Of a DNA stretch of 11,815 bases, positions 7,607-11,815 are shown in pieces. Every line of letters begins with the position of its first letter. Within the stretch, counting starts at the first letter, position 1. Under the pieces are notes generated by a model that was given only the letters and a program-made list of their open reading frames with translations, did not search any database and was not told where the DNA came from. The position numbers and the translations under genes were made by a program. Source of the DNA: Methylibium sp031393925 (GTDB taxonomy: Bacteria; Pseudomonadota; Gammaproteobacteria; Burkholderiales; Burkholderiaceae_C); the NCBI RefSeq assembly GCF_031393925.1, contig NZ_JANMWL010000026.1, positions 1 through 11,815 of the forward strand, in the 5' to 3' direction.

Positions 7607-7620
7607 TGCACTATGTTGCA
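7607..7620. promoter_or_regulatory. Candidate BoxR operator O2 (second TGCA-N6-TGCA)
   Basis: TGCA-CTATGT-TGCA repeats the exact spacing of the element at 7482-7495; the symmetric part extends to ATGCA/TGCAT (7606-7621). It lies about 100 bp upstream of the predicted boxC start point and 125 bp from the first element. A repressor bound to both could loop the promoter, or this site could serve the divergent genes. Confidence 0.5.
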
Positions 7621-7662
7621 TGCCTGGTCATTGAATGCCGATCGAGCGGCGGCGCTGCTCGA

Positions 7663-7694
7663 GCCCGGCTGACTCACCAGACACCCAGCCGGGC
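7663..7694. repeat. 9-bp inverted repeat in the divergent region
   Basis: GCCCGGCTG (7663-7671) and CAGCCGGGC (7686-7694) are perfect complements separated by 14 bases. There is no T-run on either side and no gene ending here. It could be a leader hairpin of a plus-strand transcript or an operator; nothing decides between these. Confidence 0.4.
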
Positions 7695-7752
7695 GACAAA
7701 CCGGTTCGGGAAACCTCGGGGCAGCCCGTGTCAAAGCGCCGCCTACATTGCT

Positions 7753-7772
7753 TCGATTAGCGCGCTAATCGA
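7753..7772. promoter_or_regulatory. Perfect 20-bp palindrome upstream of the thioredoxin gene
   Basis: TCGATTAGCGCGCTAATCGA is a perfect palindrome with no spacer, 53 bp before the ATG of the tlpA-like gene. Its ATTAG...CTAAT ends are AT-rich within a GC-rich setting. Position and symmetry suggest an operator for a dimeric regulator of the tlpA-like/solute-binding-protein operon. The regulator family cannot be told from the site alone. Confidence 0.55.
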
Positions 7773-7825
7773 TCGTGGTCGGTCGATGTCGTGTCTCGGT
7801 CAGGCGAATTTGCTGGAGTGATGAC

Positions 7826-8371
7826 ATGCCGATCTGCAAGGCGGGCGCGTTGGGCGCTGCGACGATGGTGGTGGTTTCGCTCACCTTGACCGCCCTGGGG
7901 AGCGGCGCGCTGGTCGCGGCCGGCGCCGCTCGCGCCGCGACTGCGGCGCCCAGCGCGCAGCCGCTGTTTGCCGCGAGCTTCCCGGACTTCGAGCGCAATT
8001 TGCAGCCGCTGGCGCAGTTCAGGGGCAAGCCCATGGTCGTGTACTTCTGGGCAACCTGGTGCAAGTCGTGCAAGCAGGAGGTGCCCGAGCTGATGGCGCT
8101 GCACAAGAAGTACGGAGCCAAGCTCTCGGTCATCGGTATCTCGGCCGACAACACCGACAAGGTGCGCGAATTTGCGCAGCAGCACCAGATCAACTACACG
8201 CTGCTGCTCGGCAGCAACGACGCCATCGCACTCTCCAAACAACTCGGCAACAGCGTGGGCGGCCTGCCGTTCGCGGTGGTGGTCGATGCAAAGGGCAACA
8301 TCGTCCAGACCGTGTTGGGCGAGACGAAACCAGGCAAGTTCGAGGAGCTGGTTCGCCCGCTGGTGCAATGA
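7826..8371 (+). CDS. Exported TlpA/ResA-like thioredoxin
   Basis: The protein has 181 residues. A hydrophobic N-terminal segment (about 10-38, ending in an Ala-rich stretch with AARA) indicates an export signal or membrane anchor. The thioredoxin-fold domain carries the active site W78-C79-K-S-C82 in the context FWATWCKSCKQE and the cis-Pro loop GGLP (P148). These are the features of periplasmic TlpA/ResA-type thiol-disulfide reductases. I start at 7826 because GGAG lies 7 nt before that ATG; an in-frame ATG at 7775 would overlap the region next to the palindrome and add a charged, cysteine-containing extension before the signal. The next gene starts 52 nt downstream on the same strand, so they are probably co-transcribed. 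A likely role, inferred only, is to keep the selenocysteine of that neighbouring binding protein reduced. Confidence 0.88.
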   Translation: MPICKAGALGAATMVVVSLTLTALGSGALVAAGAARAATAAPSAQPLFAASFPDFERNLQPLAQFRGKPMVVYFWATWCKSCKQEVPELMALHKKYGAKLSVIGISADNTDKVREFAQQHQINYTLLLGSNDAIALSKQLGNSVGGLPFAVVVDAKGNIVQTVLGETKPGKFEELVRPLVQ

Positions 8372-8423
8372 CCGGCGGTCGGTGCAGTAAGGGTTAGACA
8401 TCAACCACAAGGAGACGATCGAA

Positions 8424-9965
8424 ATGAAGCTTGCCCCTGGTCGAGTCTTCGCACCGCGCCTGAAAGGGCGCCTGCGGAGCTTGGCGATGGCGGCCGCGTT
8501 GGGGACTTCGGCGTTTGCAGCAATTGCTGCAACGCCGGTCATCACCGTGGTTGACCCATCGCCCGTGAACTGGTTGTCCATCACCTGGAACACCATGGAA
8601 GAACTGGTGCGGGTCGACAAGGACGGCCGCACCGTGCCCACCCTGGCCGAGAGTTACCGCTGGGTCAACGACACCACCATGGAGTTCAAGCTGCGCAAGG
8701 GCGTGGCCTTCCAGGACGGCGAGCCCTTCAACGCGAAGATGTTTCGTCGCAGCTTCGACGAGGTGCAAAAGTCGGAGAACCCGCATCCGCCGGGCGCCTT
8801 CTTGAACTTTGCCAAGGACACCAAGCTCGAGGTGGTGGACGACTACACCGTGCGCTTCGTGTTCCCGAGCACCGACAGTGCCGCGGTCATGAAGTTCCGC
8901 GGCATGCACGTCGCCAGCACCAAGTTCTGGAACACCAACGGGTTCAAGAACAAGAAATCTGGCAACGCCGAAGGCAATTGGTGAGTGATCGACGAACCGG
9001 GTCCGTGGGGGACTGGTCCGTTTGTCTTGAAGGAAGGCGCTTCGGTGCTGGACAAGCGTTCACCGACGCTGACCTTGGAGCCGAATGCGAACTACTGGAA
9101 CAAGGCGCGCATGCCGAAGGCCACGTTCGTGTTCGACAACGTCATTTCCAAGGCTGAAGCACTCGAGGAGGTCGCAAAAGGCGGCAAGGTCGACATCGTG
9201 ACCGAGCTGTCACCCGCCGAGGCGGTGGCACTGAAGAAGAGCAGCAAGGCCAGCGTGGTCGAGAGCAAGTCCAAGACCGTGCTGGTGGGTGTGCTCAACC
9301 GCAATGCGCCGAACTCGAAGTGGGGCGACATCAAGCTGCGCAAGGCGCTCAACATGGCGGTTGACCGGGCTGCGGTGGTCAAGGAGGGGGCGATGGGCTA
9401 CGGCACCGTCATCTCTTCGATGATCATGCCCGGCCACTTCGGCCATGAAGCGTCGTTGAAGCCTTATGCCTACGATCCGTCCGGCGCTGGCAAGACGCTT
9501 GCGGCGGCGGGCATCACCAGCGTGACGGTGGTGGCGGGCGCGGGTCAAAAGGGCGTGGTCGAAGCCATGAGCAAGAGCCTGGCCAAGGCCGGGGTCAAGG
9601 TCGTGGCCGACTACTCCGGCGCTCCGAAGGGCGACGCCTGGGACGTGTGGCTGGTCGAGCATTTCGACTGGTCGCCCGAGTACCCGTATGGCGTGGTGTT
9701 CCGCGAGTTCTTCGGCAAGGACGGGGGCTTTCGCAAGATGCCCGAAGACGCCGAGTTCGCGGCCTTGGGCGCGAAGATGCTCGCCGAGAAGGACAAGGGC
9801 AAGCTCGAGAAGCTCACGGCGCAGATGAACCGTTATGTGCATGACCAGGCCAACGTCGTGTTCCTGTACGCGCCTTCGAAGCTGTATGCGGTGAGCAACC
9901 GCGTCAACTTCGTGCCGTACAAGACATGGATGCTGGAGTTGGCGGAAACGACGGTGAAGAAGTAG
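8424..9965 (+). CDS. Family 5 ABC-transporter solute-binding protein with in-frame TGA, probable selenoprotein (Sec187)
   Basis: Read through one in-frame TGA (8982-8984), this is a 513-residue extracellular solute-binding protein of the SBP_bac_5 (DppA/OppA/NikA-like) family. It has a signal peptide (about 1-36), an N-terminal lobe with FKLRKGVAFQDGEPF near residue 100, the family motif GTGPF (196-200), and the typical C-terminal half with LRKALNMAVDR. AAGGAGA lies 8 nt before the ATG. The TGA encodes residue 187 in GNW-[TGA]-VIDEPGPW. Both sides keep the same frame and codon style, with no other stop or frameshift. The next codon is GTG, but it has no Shine-Dalgarno, and a restarted half would lack a signal. 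With the stem-loop at 8991-9022 and selB following, selenocysteine insertion is the best explanation. The translated protein contains no cysteine. The ligand is unknown and no permease gene is present. A recent nonsense mutation is the alternative. Confidence 0.8.
8982..8984 (+). other. Probable selenocysteine UGA codon (residue 187)
   Basis: TGA lies in frame with both the upstream 186 codons and the downstream 326 codons of the binding-protein gene. The preceding codon is TGG (Trp). A one-base change from TGC/TGT (Cys) or TGG (Trp) would produce it, so a mutation cannot be ruled out from sequence alone. Confidence 0.75.
8991..9022 (+). promoter_or_regulatory. Candidate bacterial SECIS stem-loop
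   Basis: Drawn by hand, 8991-8994 pairs with 9019-9022, then after an A-C mismatch 8996-8998 pairs with 9015-9017. G8999 is bulged, and 9000-9004 pairs with 9010-9014 around the loop GUGGG (9005-9009). The stem begins 6 nt after the UGA and the loop begins about 20 nt after it. Bacterial SECIS models call for an apical loop about 16-37 nt from the UGA, a G in the first loop bases and a short upper stem, all met here. The codons used (GGT, GGG, ACT, GGT, TTT, TTG) are unlike the GGC, ACC, TTC, CTG preference of the gene. GC-rich coding DNA forms hairpins easily, so this is a prediction. Confidence 0.6.
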
Positions 9966-9980
9966 CCGCGGCGGCCGAGT

Positions 9981-10005
9981 CGGGGCGCGGCATTGCTGCG
10001 CCCCG
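9981..10005 (+). terminator. Hairpin after the solute-binding protein gene
   Basis: An 11-bp stem (9981-9991 with 9995-10005, one G-U pair) closes on a 3-base ATT loop, 15 nt after the stop codon. There is no T-run, so it may act as a 3' stabilising structure or weak terminator rather than a classical one. Confidence 0.5.
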
Positions 10006-10021
10006 GCCTGCCGACCAAGGG

Positions 10022-10041
10022 CCCGCGGCGACGCGGGTTTT
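10022..10041 (+). terminator. Probable Rho-independent terminator
   Basis: CCCGCG and CGCGGG form a 6-bp stem on the GNRA tetraloop GCGA and are followed directly by TTTT. It lies 56 nt after the binding-protein stop. Confidence 0.55.
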
Positions 10042-10050
10042 CGCTAGAAC

Positions 10051-10082
10051 ACAAGGAGCCCGCGGCAACGCGGGCTCCTTGT
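10051..10082. terminator. Strong 14-bp hairpin with GCAA tetraloop just ahead of selB
   Basis: ACAAGGAGCCCGCG (10051-10064) and CGCGGGCTCCTTGT (10069-10082) are perfect complements around GCAA. The inner core CCCGCG-GCRA-CGCGGG repeats that of the preceding hairpin. No T-run follows, but the shape resembles bidirectional terminators common in GC-rich proteobacteria. It ends only 23 nt before the selB ATG, so if selB is transcribed from upstream this structure must be read through. It could instead be a regulatory leader structure. Confidence 0.55.
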
Positions 10083-10105
10083 CATTGGGCCCACACGCAG
10101 CCATC

Positions 10106-11815
10106 ATGATCGTCGGCACCGCAGGTCACATCGACCATGGCAAGACCTCGCTGGTCAAGGCGCTGACCGGCGTCGATGCCGACCGCCTGAAAGAAGAGAA
10201 GGCGCGCGGCATCACCATCGACCTCGGTTACGCCTACCAGGGGCTGCCGGGTGGCGGTGTGCGGGGCTTCGTCGACGTGCCGGGGCACGAGAAATTCATC
10301 CACAACATGCTGGCCGGCGCGCCCGGCATCGACCATGTGCTGCTGGTGGTGGCGGCCGACGACGGGCCGATGCCGCAGACCGTCGAGCACCTGGCGATCC
10401 TCGGCCTGCTCGGCCTGGAGCGCGGCGTCGTAGCGCTGACCAAGATAGACCGCGTCGACGCCGCCCGGCGCGACGCCGCGGTGGCCGAGGTGCGTCGCCT
10501 GCTGGACGGCCGTGCGCAAGCCGGCTTCGAGATCATCCCGGTGTCGTCGGTGAGCGGCGAAGGCATCGCCGCGCTGAGCGCGCACCTGCAGGCGGCGGCA
10601 AGCGCCGCAGCCGACGCACACGGCCGCGACGACGCGCCGTTTCGCCTGGCGATCGACCGCGCGTTCACGCTCGCCGGCATCGGCACCGTCGTCACCGGCA
10701 CGGTGTTTGACGGCACGGTGACGGTGGGCGACCCGCTGATGATCTCGCCGTTCGGCGTGCAGGTACGCGTGCGCGGCCTGCATGCCCAAGGCCGCAAGGC
10801 CGAGCGCGGCACGCACGGCGAGCGCTGCGCCATCAATATCACCGCACCCCAGCTCGACCGCCGCGACATCGCGCGCGGCCAGTGGCTGCTGGCACCCGCC
10901 CTGCACGCGCCCACGCAGCGCATCGACGCGCGCCTGGCCTTGTTGCCGGGCGAAGCGCGCGCGCTGGCGCATTGGACGCCGGTCCACGTCCACCTCGGTG
11001 CGGCGCACGTCAACGGCCGCGTGGCGCTGCTGCAGGGCACGCCGCTGCAGCCCGGACAAGACGCGCTCGTGCAGTTGGTGCTCGACCAGCCGCTCGGCGC
11101 CTTGCACGGCGACCGCTTCATCGTGCGCGACCAGTCGGCGCGGCGCACGCTCGGCGGCGGGCGCGTGCTTGATGCCTTTGCGCCCGAACGTGGCCGGCGC
11201 AAGCCGCTGCGCGCCGCCGTGCTCGCCGCGCTGGAAGCGAGCACGCCCGAGGTCGCGCTCGGCGCCCTGCTGCAGTGCTCGCCGGCCGGCGTCGACCTCG
11301 CGTGGTTTGCGCGGCTTCACAAGCTGACCGATGGCGCGCTGGCGCCGCTGCTCGACGCCGCGCACGCACACCTGCTGCGCGCTGGCGGGCTCGCCTGCGC
11401 CTTTAGCTCGGCGCACTGGCAGCAGCTCGCCGAGCAGGCGCTGACCGCGCTCGCTGCCTACCACCAACGACAGCCCGACAGCGCCGGCGCCAACCTTCAG
11501 GAGCTGCGCAACCTGATGCCTCAGCGCCCGGGCGTGGCGGTGGTGGCGAGCCTCATGGACACCGCGCTCGCGCAGCAACGCGTGCTGCGCATCGGCCCGC
11601 GCTATCAGCTCGACGGCCACCGCGTGAGCCGGGGCGCCGCCGAGCAAACGCTGTGGGAGCGCGCGCGGCCGGTGCTCCACGGCGCCGGCCTGGCGCCGCC
11701 GCAGGTGCCCGAGCTGGCGCGCGATCTGCACGTCGGCGAAGACGCGCTGCGCACCCTGTTTTGTCGGCTCGCGCGCATGGGGCAGTTGCACCGCGTGCGC
11801 CGCGAGGTGTTCTTC
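10106..11815 (+). CDS. selB: Selenocysteine-specific elongation factor SelB, 3' end cut by the window edge
   Basis: 570 codons are present; SelB is usually about 610-650 residues, so only the last winged-helix part is missing. It is a GTPase that brings selenocysteinyl-tRNA(Sec) to UGA codons marked by a SECIS element. GTPase motifs are GHIDHGKT (7-14), GITID (35-39), DVPGHE (57-62) and TKID (112-115). Beta-barrel domains follow (FTLAGIGTVVTGTVFDG) and then C-terminal winged-helix repeats, which set SelB apart from EF-Tu and bind SECIS RNA. I chose the ATG at 10106 because the SelB sequence MIVGTAGHIDHGKT begins there. No Shine-Dalgarno is visible before it. selA, often just upstream of selB, is not here; the upstream gene is the TGA-containing binding protein. 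Confidence 0.96.
   Translation, partial: MIVGTAGHIDHGKTSLVKALTGVDADRLKEEKARGITIDLGYAYQGLPGGGVRGFVDVPGHEKFIHNMLAGAPGIDHVLLVVAADDGPMPQTVEHLAILGLLGLERGVVALTKIDRVDAARRDAAVAEVRRLLDGRAQAGFEIIPVSSVSGEGIAALSAHLQAAASAAADAHGRDDAPFRLAIDRAFTLAGIGTVVTGTVFDGTVTVGDPLMISPFGVQVRVRGLHAQGRKAERGTHGERCAINITAPQLDRRDIARGQWLLAPALHAPTQRIDARLALLPGEARALAHWTPVHVHLGAAHVNGRVALLQGTPLQPGQDALVQLVLDQPLGALHGDRFIVRDQSARRTLGGGRVLDAFAPERGRRKPLRAAVLAALEASTPEVALGALLQCSPAGVDLAWFARLHKLTDGALAPLLDAAHAHLLRAGGLACAFSSAHWQQLAEQALTALAAYHQRQPDSAGANLQELRNLMPQRPGVAVVASLMDTALAQQRVLRIGPRYQLDGHRVSRGAAEQTLWERARPVLHGAGLAPPQVPELARDLHVGEDALRTLFCRLARMGQLHRVRREVFF

Larger units (their letters stand above)
7450..7825. other. Divergent regulatory region between boxC and the tlpA-like gene
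   Basis: These 376 bp separate minus-strand boxC from the plus-strand thioredoxin gene, and I see no gene in them. The stretch 7500-7620 is visibly more AT-rich than its flanks. It contains the boxC promoter, two TGCA-N6-TGCA elements, a 9-bp inverted repeat (7663-7694) and a perfect 20-bp palindrome (7753-7772). No convincing sigma70 -35/-10 pair for the plus-strand genes was found. Confidence 0.8.

Noticed and set aside
7663..7694. Terminator for either divergent operon
   Set aside because: Both flanking genes point away from it and there is no T-run, so it is recorded only as an inverted repeat.
5653..7821. 722-codon open frame opposite boxC, running through the divergent promoter region
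   Set aside because: It covers the REP-like repeat and the regulatory region, and its translation shows no family resemblance; boxC is clear on the other strand.
8985..9965. A separate gene starting at GTG directly after the TGA
   Set aside because: No Shine-Dalgarno precedes it, the product would be the back part of a binding protein without a signal peptide, and the frame is continuous with the upstream part.
9966..10105. A tRNA(Sec) gene (selC) in the structured gap before selB
   Set aside because: The hairpins do not form a cloverleaf; there is no T-arm GGTTC-like sequence or CCA-type end of the right spacing.
10082..11791. 569-codon open frame opposite selB
   Set aside because: Antisense shadow of SelB, which shows all GTPase motifs on the plus strand.

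Overview
The window is high-GC, tightly packed bacterial DNA. Its gene content (aerobic benzoyl-CoA 'box' pathway, a long PaaH/PaaC-type 3-hydroxyacyl-CoA dehydrogenase, a single-component Baeyer-Villiger-type monooxygenase) and its GGGAGAGGGAG-type intergenic repeats suggest a betaproteobacterium of the order Burkholderiales, probably an environmental aromatic degrader. That placement is inferred from gene content and style, not from a marker gene.

Left part (1-7449, all on the minus strand, read right to left): boxC, boxB, boxA, a 3-hydroxyacyl-CoA dehydrogenase gene and a flavin monooxygenase gene cut by the window edge. BoxA and BoxB epoxidise benzoyl-CoA and BoxC opens the ring hydrolytically. 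The dehydrogenase fits the later 3-hydroxyadipyl-CoA to 3-oxoadipyl-CoA step. The benzoate-CoA ligase, BoxD and the regulator BoxR are not in the window. A good sigma70-like promoter for boxC (7513-7541) lies between two TGCA-N6-TGCA elements (7482-7495 and 7607-7620) that look like BoxR/BzdR-type operators.

Middle (7450-7825): a divergent regulatory region. Besides the boxC control sites it holds a 9-bp inverted repeat and a perfect 20-bp palindrome (7753-7772) just ahead of the plus-strand genes.

Right part (7826-11815, plus strand): an exported TlpA-like thioredoxin, a family 5 ABC-transporter solute-binding protein, and selB, the selenocysteine-specific elongation factor (cut at its 3' end). 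The solute-binding protein gene carries one in-frame TGA at codon 187. Nothing else in the gene is damaged, and the reading frame continues through conserved family sequence (GTGPF) for another 326 codons. Six bases after the TGA begins a stem-loop with a GU-starting apical loop, about 20 nt from the UGA, which is the geometry expected of a bacterial SECIS element. The codons that form it are synonymous choices unusual for this gene. With selB directly downstream, the best reading is a selenocysteine-containing periplasmic binding protein (Sec187) with a thioredoxin partner. The translated protein has no cysteine, so Sec187 would be its only thiol/selenol-type residue. This is the most interesting element of the window. 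The main alternative is a recent nonsense mutation.

The gap between this gene and selB holds three hairpins in a row, two with GNRA tetraloops, and selB has no evident Shine-Dalgarno sequence.
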